Notes: generated by a model from the letters alone, not told the origin. Positions 1 through 6,701 are shown, numbered from the stretch's first letter. The stretch: DNA of 7,594 nt from Synechococcus sp. MED650 (GCA_002691345.1 NZHI01000044.1:14267-21860); one strand, 5' to 3'. Numbers and translations: made by a program.

Positions 1-569
1 GAGCCCTCATAAGGCATCACCCGGTGCCTCAGATCAGAGGGAAACAGCAGAAGACGGTTGGTTTTCGGGGCAAAGACACCACCAGAGACAGCCGCCTCGC
101 TGTAGGGAATCGCCATCACATGGCTGAAGAAATCATCGGGAGCCTGAAATTCCAGTTCTCCAGTGGCGTTGCCGGGTTCGGTTTGTACATAAAACACCGC
201 ACTGAGCTGGGCGTTGCGATGGGAATGCAACTCAATGGTTCCACCGTTGCTGGCGCACACCACTGGCCATGCCTTTTGAATGTGCACCATGAGCTGGTGC
301 TCAGGCCCCAGCAAGCTGCTGAGCAATTGCGAAACATGACTCGCAAGCTGCATGTTTAACCATTGGAACGCCTCCATCCGGTGCAACTGATCGAGGCCTG
401 CGTGGCCAAGAAGGTCGCCAGTGAGGTTGTTGCGATCGCAGAATTCAGCGTGCTGAAACACATCCCGGTCGAACTGCGCCAGCTGCTGCAGCATCGACTT
501 GGCGGTTTGGGGATCCGGCTCAAGATCGACTTGCAGTACCGGGGTTGGGAACAACCAGTGCAGCGGCAT
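1..569 (-). CDS. putative 2OG-Fe(II) oxygenase (TIGR02466-like), 3' end cut by window edge
   Basis: Reading the minus strand from ATG at 567-569 gives 189 codons with no stop before the left edge. The N-terminus reads LFPTPVLQVDLEPD, as in TIGR02466/PF13759 putative 2-oxoglutarate and Fe(II)-dependent oxygenases. Residues 113-128 hold ELHSHRN followed by LSAVFYV, matching the family's H-x-H then SGVYY block. Residues 172-184 (RLLLFPSDLRHRV) match the distal-histidine block, so H115/H117 and H182 are the likely iron ligands. The family is about 200 residues, so only the last ten or so, including the usual R-I-S-F-N strand, should be missing. The substrate is unknown for this family. The start lies 8 bases after the folD stop, so the two are probably cotranscribed. 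I see no strong ribosome site; the ATG was chosen because the homologous region begins there and an in-frame TGA lies upstream. Assignment is by remembered motifs, not a search. Confidence 0.82.
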   Translation of the reverse strand, partial: MPLHWLFPTPVLQVDLEPDPQTAKSMLQQLAQFDRDVFQHAEFCDRNNLTGDLLGHAGLDQLHRMEAFQWLNMQLASHVSQLLSSLLGPEHQLMVHIQKAWPVVCASNGGTIELHSHRNAQLSAVFYVQTEPGNATGELEFQAPDDFFSHVMAIPYSEAAVSGGVFAPKTNRLLLFPSDLRHRVMPYEG

Positions 570-577
570 CGAACCGA

Positions 578-1459
578 TCAGGGAACAAGATCATCCAGAT
601 CATGCTCAAGCCCGTGGGTCCTGCACCAAGCCACGACTGTGTTGACCAGGAGCATCGTGACCGTCATCGGACCCACGCCTCCAGGGACGGGAGATAAGGC
701 CCCGGCAATGGGCTCCACCTCCGCGGCTCGAACATCGCCGCAGAGTCCACCCTCCGGCTTGCGATGGATGCCCACATCCACAACGGCAGCTCCAGGACGC
801 ACATGCTCAGCGCCCACGAAACCCGGCCGGCCTGCAGCCACAACCAGAATCTCCGCTTCTCGGGTGTGAGCAGCCAGATCCGCCGTTCGTGAATGAGCAA
901 TGGTGACCGTGGCGTTGGCCGCCTGAAGCATCAAAGCCATCGGCTGGCCCACAAGAATGCTCCGACCAATCACCACCGCACGTTTCCCTGCAGGGTCGAT
1001 TCCGTTTTGACGCAACATCGCCATCACCCCAGCGGGGGTGCAACTGCGCGGGCCGGGTTCACCCTTCACCAACTTGCCGAGATTGAGGGTGTGCAGACCA
1101 TCAGCGTCTTTCTCCGGATCAATGGCCCTGAGCAAAGGGCCCTCATCCAGGCCCGCAGGCAAAGGCAACTGCAGAAGGATGCCATCCACCGCGGGATCAG
1201 CATTCAATCGCTGAATGGTGGTGAGAACCTCATCCGCCGGTGTGGTCCCCTCGAGATGCGCCACCTGGCTGGCAATTCCAACCCGCTGACAGGCTTTGTC
1301 TTTGTTGGCGACATACACCGCACTGGCCGGGTCATCGCCGACCCTTAGAACCGCCAGCCCGGGCGGACGCCCTGCATCGGATTGAAAACGGGCAATCAAT
1401 TCATGGAGACGCTGCTCCACATCCCTCGCCAGCAACTTGCCATCGAGTCGCAGGGCCAC
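578..1459 (-). CDS. folD: FolD, methylenetetrahydrofolate dehydrogenase/cyclohydrolase
   Basis: Bifunctional cytosolic enzyme that oxidises 5,10-methylene-THF with NADP+ and hydrolyses the methenyl product to 10-formyl-THF, feeding purine and formyl-Met synthesis. From GTG at 1459 the protein has 293 residues, normal for the family. Visible motifs are YVANK (Y49, K53, the catalytic tyrosine and lysine), QLPLP at 97-101, the nucleotide-binding GRSILVG at 165-171, DVGIHR, and the C-terminal [10 protein letters not shown] signature. The frame stays open to 1567, with another possible ATG at 1486, but the GTG start places Y49 and K53 within one residue of E. coli Y50 and K54, so I prefer it. No strong ribosome site precedes it. 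It is divergent from the HD phosphodiesterase gene and is followed closely by the oxygenase gene. The product call is near certain; the exact start is less so. Confidence 0.96.
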   Translation of the reverse strand: MALRLDGKLLARDVEQRLHELIARFQSDAGRPPGLAVLRVGDDPASAVYVANKDKACQRVGIASQVAHLEGTTPADEVLTTIQRLNADPAVDGILLQLPLPAGLDEGPLLRAIDPEKDADGLHTLNLGKLVKGEPGPRSCTPAGVMAMLRQNGIDPAGKRAVVIGRSILVGQPMALMLQAANATVTIAHSRTADLAAHTREAEILVVAAGRPGFVGAEHVRPGAAVVDVGIHRKPEGGLCGDVRAAEVEPIAGALSPVPGGVGPMTVTMLLVNTVVAWCRTHGLEHDLDDLVP

Positions 1460-1519
1460 GGCACCACAATCCACTGAAACCAGCATGCCGTTGGCCGGAG
1501 CTAGCGTGAAGTCATTCAC

Positions 1520-1523
1520 AGGA
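1520..1523 (+). promoter_or_regulatory. ribosome binding site for the HD phosphodiesterase gene
   Basis: AGGA lies 5 bases before the TTG at 1529. It is the only reasonable Shine-Dalgarno match near the 5' end of this gene and supports the TTG start over the downstream ATG at 1598, which has a GGAGG directly abutting it, too close to work well. Confidence 0.5.
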
Positions 1524-1528
1524 ACTCC

Positions 1529-3631
1529 TTGGTTCGCTTTCCGCTGGTCAGCAGCCTTTGGAGGCAATGGCTACGGCTTGAGGGCCCAAGCCGGAGGATG
1601 TTGCGCTGGACGCGACTTCAAGCTCTCGTCATCCTCTTGCTCTGTTTGGCGGTGGCAACCGCTTCCAGTTTGCCCTGGCTGATCAAACCGGAACTGCAGC
1701 CTGGATCGCTTGCTCCGTTTGATGCGATCGCTCCCAAGGATGCCCTCGTTCAAGACAGCACTGCTCTTGAACAACAACGAGCTTCCCTGGTGGCCCGGTC
1801 CGTCGTTCAAGTCATCGATCAGGATCAGAACCGGCAACTCAAGACACGCCTCGATCAACAACTCGCTCAACTGCAGGAGGTCACCGACAGCGGTTCAGCA
1901 GCCCGAATCGGACCGGTCAACCTGTCACCACCAGAACAGGACTGGCTCAAGCAGCGCAGTGAAGAGGAGCATCAGGCCTGGGATCAACAGGTGAGAAAGG
2001 CCGCCGATCGGATGCTCAGCCAAGGCCTTGTGAGCAACCTTGCCGTTGAGCAACTTGCACGCGCGGCGAATCTCCAACTCGGTGAAGAACCCTTCAACAA
2101 CCCCGCAGCGCAATCATTGGCCGCCAAGGTGCTGACCAGCGCCTTTCGCGGAAGCTCGAACCTTCGCACCGATCCCAACCTCAGCAAACAGCTGATCGAA
2201 GAACAGCTCACCAAGCAGGCCATCCCAACCATTCAGGTCAGAAAAGGTGACTTGATCACCCGTAAAGGGGAACCGATCACTCCCAAGGCCTATGACGTTC
2301 TCGACTACTTCGGCAGGGTGAGACGAGAACCGCAACCGCTGATCTGGTTCCAGCGTTTCATCGAGGCCGGTGCCACCTGTGCGGTGATGCTGCTGGTGAT
2401 GCGGAGAGAACGGCCAGGGCTGGAGGTTCGCCAGGCCCTTTTGGCGGTGGGGCTCCTGCTCCTGGTGCAGATCGCCAAACTCTGGTTTCAAGGCACGATC
2501 AGCCCTTTGGCGGTGCTGGTGCCACCCACCTTGGTGTTGGCAGAAGGCCTTGGCACAGGCTGTGGTTTGGTTTGGATGAGTGCAGCAGCACTGCTCTGGC
2601 CTGTTCCCGTGCAAGGCCTTGGGGATGGTCGTCTTCTCGTCGCGGCTCTCGTGGCTGCAACAGGAGCCCTGATCGCCGGTCGCCAGCGCAGTCGCGGACA
2701 GCTGCTTCAACTCACCGTTCTGCTGCCGATCAGTGCTCTGATCGGTCAATGGCTGCTTTTACAGCTTCAGCCGATCACTGGCTTGCGCATCTGGGGCAGC
2801 CTCAATCCCAGCCTGGATGAACTGGCAACGGATGCTCTGCTGCTCGGCGTCTTGTTGATGCTCACGCTGCTGGCCATCCCAGTCTTGGAGAGTTCTTTTG
2901 GATTGCTCACCCGCGCACGGCTGCTCGAATTGGCTGACCAGGAGCGTCCTCTGCTGCGCCGGCTCTCATGCGAGGCACCTGGAACGTTCGAACACACTCT
3001 GATGATCTGCGGTCTGGCCGAAGAGGGCGCACGGGCCATCGGTGCTGATGTCGACCTGATTCGAACCGGTTCCCTTTATCACGATGTCGGCAAGCTGCAT
3101 GCTCCGGACTGGTTTATCGAAAATCAAAAGGACGGCCCCAATCCCCACGACGCCCTCGATGATCCCCAGGCCAGTGCTGCTGTTCTGCAAGCCCACGTGG
3201 ATGAAGGTCTGAAGCTGGCGCGACGGCACCGACTTCCCCGTTCGATTGCCGATTTCATCCCGGAGCACCAGGGCACGTTGAAAATGGGGTATTTCCTTCA
3301 CAAGGCGCGCGAACGAAATCCCAACGTTGCGGAGAAACGTTTCCGATACCGAGGCCCTGCACCCCGTTCCAAGGAAACAGCCATCCTGATGCTGGCGGAT
3401 GGCTGCGAAGCAGCACTGCGTTCGATGCCCCCGGATACATCCGATGCCCAAGCCGTGGAGACCGTGCGCCGGATCGTTGAGTCCCGCCAACGGGACGGGC
3501 AGTTACGGAAAAGCAGTCTGAATCGCAGTGAAGTTGAACTGGTGATCCGGGCCTTCGTTCAGGTGTGGCGGCGGATGCGCCACAGGCGCATCCCTTATCC
3601 CATTCCGGCCCGACGCGGACTCCCCGCCTAA
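1529..3631 (+). CDS. 7TM-HD family membrane phosphodiesterase (PgpH-like, probable c-di-AMP hydrolase)
   Basis: A 700-residue protein with the PgpH layout. There is an N-terminal membrane helix near 32-51, then an outside 7TMR-HDED-type region of about 220 residues, rich in charged helices, ending in the [14 protein letters not shown] segment at 238-251. A block of hydrophobic helices runs from about 275 to 455, followed by a cytosolic HD domain from about 466 to 690. Metal ligands of an HDIG-type phosphodiesterase are all visible: H489, H518-D519 in YHDVGK, H556, H580 in PEHQGT and D624 in LADGCEA. PgpH of Listeria and relatives degrade cyclic di-AMP, so that substrate is inferred here. The start is a TTG with AGGA five bases upstream; an ATG at 1598 would drop 23 residues while keeping the first helix. 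It ends one base from the convergent SemiSWEET gene. No key residue is missing. Confidence 0.9.
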   Translation: MVRFPLVSSLWRQWLRLEGPSRRMLRWTRLQALVILLLCLAVATASSLPWLIKPELQPGSLAPFDAIAPKDALVQDSTALEQQRASLVARSVVQVIDQDQNRQLKTRLDQQLAQLQEVTDSGSAARIGPVNLSPPEQDWLKQRSEEEHQAWDQQVRKAADRMLSQGLVSNLAVEQLARAANLQLGEEPFNNPAAQSLAAKVLTSAFRGSSNLRTDPNLSKQLIEEQLTKQAIPTIQVRKGDLITRKGEPITPKAYDVLDYFGRVRREPQPLIWFQRFIEAGATCAVMLLVMRRERPGLEVRQALLAVGLLLLVQIAKLWFQGTISPLAVLVPPTLVLAEGLGTGCGLVWMSAAALLWPVPVQGLGDGRLLVAALVAATGALIAGRQRSRGQLLQLTVLLPISALIGQWLLLQLQPITGLRIWGSLNPSLDELATDALLLGVLLMLTLLAIPVLESSFGLLTRARLLELADQERPLLRRLSCEAPGTFEHTLMICGLAEEGARAIGADVDLIRTGSLYHDVGKLHAPDWFIENQKDGPNPHDALDDPQASAAVLQAHVDEGLKLARRHRLPRSIADFIPEHQGTLKMGYFLHKARERNPNVAEKRFRYRGPAPRSKETAILMLADGCEAALRSMPPDTSDAQAVETVRRIVESRQRDGQLRKSSLNRSEVELVIRAFVQVWRRMRHRRIPYPIPARRGLPA
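3573..3593. terminator. strong hairpin near the tail-to-tail junction
   Basis: A perfect 9-base inverted repeat (GGATGCGCC / GGCGCATCC) with a 3-base loop. It lies inside the last codons of the HD phosphodiesterase gene, encoding part of an Arg-rich tail, and about 40 bases beyond the stop of the opposing SemiSWEET gene. There is no U-tract on either side, so it is not a standard intrinsic terminator. It could slow or stabilise the end of the opposing transcript. The structure is seen; the function is inferred. Confidence 0.35.
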
Positions 3632-3632
3632 T

Positions 3633-3893
3633 TCAACGTGCTTGGGTCAATTTCCGCTGCAACACCACAGCCGCAGGGAGAAGAGTGATCAAGTTGGCAG
3701 CCATGACCGGCCCATCGCCAACGCAATATCCATAGACAAACCAAAGAGCGACACCACTCGTGAACAGGGTGTACATCCCCAGCGAAATGGCCCGGGTGTC
3801 CCCAGTTCGAAGGGTCTTCAGAGCCTGCGGGAAAAAACTCGCTGTGGTCAGCCCTGCCGCCACATAACCGATCAGATCAACGGAGAGGGCCAA
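3633..3893 (-). CDS. SemiSWEET sugar transporter (PQ-loop / MtN3 family)
   Basis: An 86-residue membrane protein with three hydrophobic helices at roughly 5-25, 37-58 and 63-80, the size and plan of bacterial SemiSWEETs, which dimerise to make a sugar path. The PQ motif is at 22-23, within LTTASFFPQALK. W51 and N67 match the conserved tryptophan and asparagine of the sugar pocket. Family members move sucrose or glucose down a gradient; the substrate here is unknown. The start is TTG, well supported by AGGAG seven bases upstream (3901-3905). The gene overlaps the end of the RluA-type gene by 17 bases, so it is probably translated from the same message as the last gene of the unit. Its stop lies one base from the stop of the convergent HD phosphodiesterase gene. 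Confidence 0.9.
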   Translation of the reverse strand: MALSVDLIGYVAAGLTTASFFPQALKTLRTGDTRAISLGMYTLFTSGVALWFVYGYCVGDGPVMAANLITLLPAAVVLQRKLTQAR

Positions 3894-4494
3894 AATTGAA
3901 CTCCTGAGAAATCACACGCAACCGACGGGCGGTGAACGGGTGTTGAAAACTGAGAGCCTGCGCATGCAGGCAGAGCCGAAGCCCCCCCCCAGACTCGCCA
4001 TAGATCGGATCTCCGACGATGGGATGACCGAGTTCAGCAAGATGAGCCCGGAGCTGATGGGATCGCCCCGTCAGCGGTCGAAGCCAGAGACGCGTCCGCT
4101 GCTCCCGTCGCGAATGAACCCGCCAAAGCGTCACCGCTGATCGCCCTTCCGGATGAGCGCCATAGCGGGGCGGCTGGCGCGTCAGCCGCGCCAAAGGGCT
4201 ATTGATGCGACCGGAGCCCAGCAACACTCCTTGAACATCCGCCACATACAACTTGTTGACGTGGCGTGCCGAAAACAAGGCACTCAGACGGCGAAGAGCC
4301 TCAAGGCCTCGGGCGAGTAACAGCACACCAGAGGTGTCTCGGTCCAGCCGATGCACCAGCTGCAGATGCTGATCAAAACGCTGCAAGCGAGTGATCAACG
4401 AGTCGCACTGATGCGCCCCAAGGCCCGGCTGGGAGAGGAGACCCGATGGCTTATCCACCACCAGCATCCATGGGTCTCGCATCAGCACCTTCAA
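3877..4494 (-). CDS. RluA-family RNA pseudouridine synthase
   Basis: Converts uridine to pseudouridine in rRNA or tRNA. The 205-residue protein is a catalytic domain only, like E. coli RluA, with no S4 domain. The N-terminal VVDKPSGLLSQPG, the catalytic HRLDRDTSG with nucleophile D51, KLYVADVQG, and the C-terminal GRSHQLRAHLAELGHPIVGD are all family blocks. The RNA target cannot be told from sequence. The TTG start at 4494 overlaps the upstream stop as TTGA, a usual coupling arrangement. An ATG at 4482 with AAGG five bases ahead is a close alternative and would remove four residues. Codons 169-171 form a run of nine G, a slippage-prone tract before the last 34 residues. It is the fourth of five packed minus-strand genes. 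Confidence 0.92.
   Translation of the reverse strand: MKVLMRDPWMLVVDKPSGLLSQPGLGAHQCDSLITRLQRFDQHLQLVHRLDRDTSGVLLLARGLEALRRLSALFSARHVNKLYVADVQGVLLGSGRINSPLARLTRQPPRYGAHPEGRSAVTLWRVHSRREQRTRLWLRPLTGRSHQLRAHLAELGHPIVGDPIYGESGGGLRLCLHAQALSFQHPFTARRLRVISQEFNFGPLR
3901..3905 (-). promoter_or_regulatory. ribosome binding site for the SemiSWEET gene
   Basis: AGGAG on the minus strand, seven bases before the TTG at 3893 and inside the 3' end of the RluA-type gene. It decides the start of the small transporter and shows the overlap is real. Confidence 0.7.
3982..3990 (-). repeat. nine-G homopolymer inside the pseudouridine synthase gene
   Basis: Nine consecutive G on the coding strand encode three glycines (169-171) after YGES. 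Gain or loss of one base would change or truncate the last 34 residues. No run of this length was noticed elsewhere in the window. A sequencing error in run length is possible, but the frame is intact as given. Confidence 0.9.
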
Positions 4495-4979
4495 CGGCCG
4501 AGCTGATGAGCGCAGTGTTTACGAAACAGTGCTTCCACCTGATTGGGCGGGAGAGCTTGAACCAGCCTGGCCTCTGCTTCCACGTGATGCTGGCTGGAGT
4601 GATAAAGCTGCAGTTCATGAAACACCTCAGGCCGGTGCAGGCGTGCCTCGTTCATGCCCCGCTTGAGCAGCGCCGTCGGCATCAGCTCTCCTCCCTTGCA
4701 GAACTGCATGACATGGGCAGATTCATGGGCCAGAACAACCCAGACGTAGCTCGGGTCATCGGGAAGGTTGTTCCCGCACATGAGCAGGGCCCGCTTGCCT
4801 TCATGAAAGGCTCCCAGCAAACCTTCAGGGCAGTCGCGGGCCACCAGCGCTTCCACACCGACACGCTCAAGCAACCGCAGTTGGCGGGCGATGCGATCCC
4901 AGGTGGTCGCCTGGGCCCTGCTGATTGACAGCAGGGACAACACCACAACCAACGCGGCCCATCCAAACCCCTTCCGCAC
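4491..4979 (-). CDS. secreted HExxH protein, putative zinc metallopeptidase-like, function unknown
   Basis: I do not recognise a named family. From the GTG at 4979 the product is 162 residues and opens with a classical signal peptide: RK, then a WAALVVVLSLLSIS hydrophobic core, then RAQA and a likely cut before TTW. The mature part holds LAHESAHVMQF at 83-93, an HExxH zinc-binding motif, and a later HHVEAEARLV at 131-140 whose glutamates could supply the third ligand. Four cysteines remain after cleavage, enough for two disulfides in the periplasm. The GTG has GAGG six bases upstream and gives the best signal peptide; the frame also allows ATG at 5006 and TTG at 5015, neither with a clear ribosome site. 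Its stop overlaps the RluA-type start by four bases. Peptidase activity is inferred from the motif only. Confidence 0.8.
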   Translation of the reverse strand: MRKGFGWAALVVVLSLLSISRAQATTWDRIARQLRLLERVGVEALVARDCPEGLLGAFHEGKRALLMCGNNLPDDPSYVWVVLAHESAHVMQFCKGGELMPTALLKRGMNEARLHRPEVFHELQLYHSSQHHVEAEARLVQALPPNQVEALFRKHCAHQLGR

Positions 4980-5060
4980 GCCAGCCCTCACCAACCTTTG
5001 TCTCATTGGTCTCAACAGTGACCAGCAACCCAGCGGAATGAACCGAACTTCTACAGGTTT

Positions 5061-5363
5061 TCAGCCCCGCAAGATTCGCTCGACAGACTCCACCTTGTCC
5101 TGGAAGGTCTGCTGCCGATCGATGCGGGTGTTCAGCTTGAGTGTGGTGTAAATCCTCGGCGCTCCCATCCGGTGCAATTCCTCATGGCAAGCCTGAACGC
5201 AAGCCATGACTTCGTCCCAGGGGCCTTCGATCGCTGTGCCATTCGGGCCCAGTTCATGATGCAAACCTGCGGCTGCAATGACACGTTCACAAGCGGCGAT
5301 GTAGGGGGAAAGGCTCACTCCTACCCCGATCGGCACCACGCAAAGATCAATGCTGAGCCACAT
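5061..5363 (-). CDS. MTH1187/UPF0045-family thiamine-binding protein
   Basis: A 100-residue single-domain protein. VVPIGVGVSLSPYIAACERV near the N-terminus, LHHELGPNGTAIEG in the middle and YTTLKLNTRIDRQQTFQDKV near the end match the PF01910 family, formerly UPF0045/DUF77. These small cytosolic ferredoxin-like proteins form tetramers; some members bind thiamine or related pyrimidines, and the physiological role is unsettled. The ATG start shares one base with the preceding stop (TGATG), which supports it over the TTG one codon earlier. No thiamine synthesis or transport gene is visible nearby, so the neighbourhood does not sharpen the role. The next gene starts 81 bases on if its GTG start is right. 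Confidence 0.9.
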   Translation of the reverse strand: MWLSIDLCVVPIGVGVSLSPYIAACERVIAAAGLHHELGPNGTAIEGPWDEVMACVQACHEELHRMGAPRIYTTLKLNTRIDRQQTFQDKVESVERILRG

Positions 5364-5671
5364 CAACCCAGAGCCATCTCAGATCGGATGAGACAACTCG
5401 CGGGGTAATCGATCGTTCGCCAGCCTCCACTGTGTGTACAGACCTCCACCGCAATCCCTCGATGCCCCAGAGGACAACGTGCGCCCTGTCCAGTGCACCA
5501 TTGACTGGCGTCACGGAGAGCCATCTCCAATGATTCATAAGGAGCGTCAAGCACCGGATGAGGCTGACCATCAAGACCAACCAGCCGATAGCGGGAGCGA
5601 TGCAGAGCCATCGCGATCCAATCCCGGAAGTGTCCTTCAGTTTCCCATAAATGTCGACACCCGTCATCCAA
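5363..5671 (-). CDS. small conserved-looking protein of unknown function
   Basis: I do not recognise this 102-residue protein. It is soluble, with three cysteines (5, 59, 65) and a compact aromatic N-terminal half (LWETEGHFRDWIA, then HRSRYRLVGLDGQP). The C-terminal half has a GIAVEVCTHSGGW strand pattern. It is judged real because its stop overlaps the next start as TGATG and because the competing frames here look like shadows. The TTG at 5671 is the first usual start in frame, but it has no ribosome site. The frame also reads on upstream into protein-like sequence (FAPSQIVSLL) with no ATG, GTG or TTG before the TGA at 5765-5767. The true start may therefore be an ATG at 5611, this TTG, or a rarer codon upstream. 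It appears to head the five-gene unit. Confidence 0.68.
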   Translation of the reverse strand: MDDGCRHLWETEGHFRDWIAMALHRSRYRLVGLDGQPHPVLDAPYESLEMALRDASQWCTGQGARCPLGHRGIAVEVCTHSGGWRTIDYPASCLIRSEMALG

Positions 5672-5690
5672 CAGACTGACGATCTGGGAT

Positions 5691-5694
5691 GGAG
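5691..5694 (+). promoter_or_regulatory. ribosome binding site for the gene at 5703
   Basis: GGAG eight bases before the GTG at 5703. It supports that start. It lies in the 31-base gap to the divergent gene at 5671. Confidence 0.6.
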
Positions 5695-5702
5695 CAAACG
5701 TC

Positions 5703-6143
5703 GTGAGTGCACCCTTGCAGCGGGCCTTCGCCGCACTGATGGAGAAGGCTCCGGGAGCAGCCTTTCAAAAAGCCCGTGCGCTGTATCTGAACAAATATTC
5801 ACTCCCCCAGGAGAACAACGCCTTCCAGCTGCGGCTGTTCGTCTGCGATGAGCAGATCAGTGAATCGATCACATCGGCTGCGGATGGCCATCCGACCCAC
5901 CGTGTCGCGACTCTCAGCAGCTCCCCTGGCCAACTGGCCCTGGTTCACTGGCAGCAACCCTGCCCACCGAGCCCCGAACAGTTGACGGCCTATCTCAAGG
6001 AGGTCTGGGAGTTGAACGCTGCGGAACAAAACATCACGCCAATGGCCACACCCTGGTTCCGGGACAGCGGCCACCAAAGCCGCTTCAGCCCGCCTTGCGA
6101 GCTGATCTGGCAACAACGAAGCTTATTAACACTGCAGGAATAA
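5703..6143 (+). CDS. hypothetical protein, 146 residues
   Basis: I do not recognise a family. The GTG start has GGAG eight bases upstream. The product is soluble with no signal peptide or membrane helix. It opens with a helical, alanine-rich segment (APLQRAFAALMEKAPG), then KARALYLNKYSLP, and has a strand-like stretch around 42-48 (QLRLFVC) and again around 77-84. Many Q, W and P residues follow, including WHTP-like clusters such as TPWFRDSGH. Cysteines are few. It is transcribed divergently from the unknown gene at 5671, with only 31 bases between starts, and may be a partner of that unit. Codon use is like its neighbours, so I see no sign of transfer. The gene is likely real; its function is open. 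Confidence 0.72.
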   Translation: MSAPLQRAFAALMEKAPGAAFQKARALYLNKYSLPQENNAFQLRLFVCDEQISESITSAADGHPTHRVATLSSSPGQLALVHWQQPCPPSPEQLTAYLKEVWELNAAEQNITPMATPWFRDSGHQSRFSPPCELIWQQRSLLTLQE

Positions 6144-6219
6144 AAACAAAAGCAATTCTGTATTTGCAGAGAAGCGGATTGCCAGCGTCGCTAGCGAGAG
6201 AACAGAGGCTTCTCAGTCA
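6144..6219. other. short intergenic stretch with inverted repeats
   Basis: An A-rich start (AAAAACAAAAGC) is followed by a 7-base inverted repeat, GAGAAGC at 6169-6175 and GCTTCTC at 6208-6214. The loop contains a 10-base palindrome, TCGCTAGCGA, at 6188-6197. The outer repeat ends six bases before the ATG at 6220 and would cover the only ribosome-site candidate (AGAGG, 6204-6208). A fold could therefore modulate translation of the small gene. No promoter could be assigned with confidence. Confidence 0.35.
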
Positions 6220-6429
6220 ATGTTCACCAAGTACGCCGAGCGCTACGTACTCCATTCCTGCTCTGCAGGCGGTTATCTCGGCGTCAACGCTGTGGATCAA
6301 CGGATTGAGCGGCAGGATTCACCGGAAAATGCCTGGGTGTTTCACACCCATGAAGGTGCTGTGACCCACGCCCGTTGGATCGGCGAAGTGCATGGAGAAA
6401 CACCGGATGTGGTGAAACTTGGATGCTGA
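6220..6429 (+). CDS. small hypothetical protein, 69 residues
   Basis: I do not recognise it. It begins with ATG, with AGAGG eleven bases upstream, rather far. The product is acidic to neutral, with a histidine- and tryptophan-containing centre (NAWVFHTHEGAVTHARWIG) and an ending of TPDVVKLGC. There is no signal peptide or membrane helix. Third codon positions are mostly G or C, as in the neighbouring genes, and the composition looks like a folded protein rather than a shadow frame. The stop codon sits inside the left arm of a hairpin, as expected for a short single-gene message. Small proteins of this kind are common in marine picocyanobacteria, but no family is assigned. Confidence 0.55.
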   Translation: MFTKYAERYVLHSCSAGGYLGVNAVDQRIERQDSPENAWVFHTHEGAVTHARWIGEVHGETPDVVKLGC

Positions 6430-6452
6430 CGCTGAACAAAGTCAGCGTTGGC
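6425..6452 (+). terminator. hairpin at the end of the small gene
   Basis: An 11-base stem with a 6-base loop. A perfect ACGCTGA / TCAGCGT core (6429-6435 and 6442-6448) is extended outward by two G-U-type and two G-C pairs. It overlaps the stop codon at 6427-6429. No T-run follows, so it is not a textbook intrinsic terminator; it may act as a weak terminator or protect the 3' end. Confidence 0.4.
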
Positions 6453-6701
6453 CAATAAGGTCATCCCAGCTGAGGAAGCCCTGGCACGACTCAGCCTGCA
6501 GCGTTGTGAACTCGGATCGGCGAAGCAACTGGCATTCAGCAGACTTGGCCCGAGCGTCAAACTCTTCGATCTTGCCGTTCTTCTGTTCAGTTCTGAGCAA
6601 CACTTGGTTCCAGACTCTCCAGTCAACTTTTATCCAAGGCCAACGAACCGTCTGTGGTTCAGAACACCGCTGTGGGTGACTAAGGCAACGGGGCTGAGAA
6701 C
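6430..6701. other. stretch with no confident gene
   Basis: After the hairpin about 270 bases remain without a gene I can support. Both strands stay open. On the plus strand a TTG start at 6448 gives 87 residues to 6711. It has no ribosome site, begins inside the hairpin arm and would overlap the end of the Nif11-type gene by 10 bases. On the minus strand 6442-6705 gives 87 residues, with a charged C-terminal half (KIEEFDARAKSAECQ) and a cysteine- and proline-rich start. Neither resembles a family I know. The region may hold a real orphan gene, the remnant of one, or a regulatory RNA. Confidence 0.4.

Noticed and set aside
24..359. plus-strand 111-codon frame
   Set aside because: It lies opposite the oxygenase gene, whose motifs are clear; the plus-strand product has no family features and no ribosome site.
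432..439. HIP1-type octamer GCGATCGC, also at 1724-1731
   Set aside because: Only two copies were noticed, both inside coding sequence. That fits a cyanobacterium but does not show the dense HIP1 pattern of other lineages.
363..1348. plus-strand frames across folD
   Set aside because: They lie antisense to unmistakable folD motifs, are low in recognisable content and rich in R, S, P and H, typical of shadow frames.
2114..2749. minus-strand 211-codon frame
   Set aside because: It lies entirely opposite the membrane region of the HD phosphodiesterase gene; its His/Gln-rich composition is what an antisense reading of Leu-rich helices gives.
5347..5802. minus-strand 151-codon frame with a hydrophobic segment
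   Set aside because: It overlaps both the 102-residue gene and the start of the thiamine-binding gene in another frame. The TGATG junction favours the 102-residue reading.
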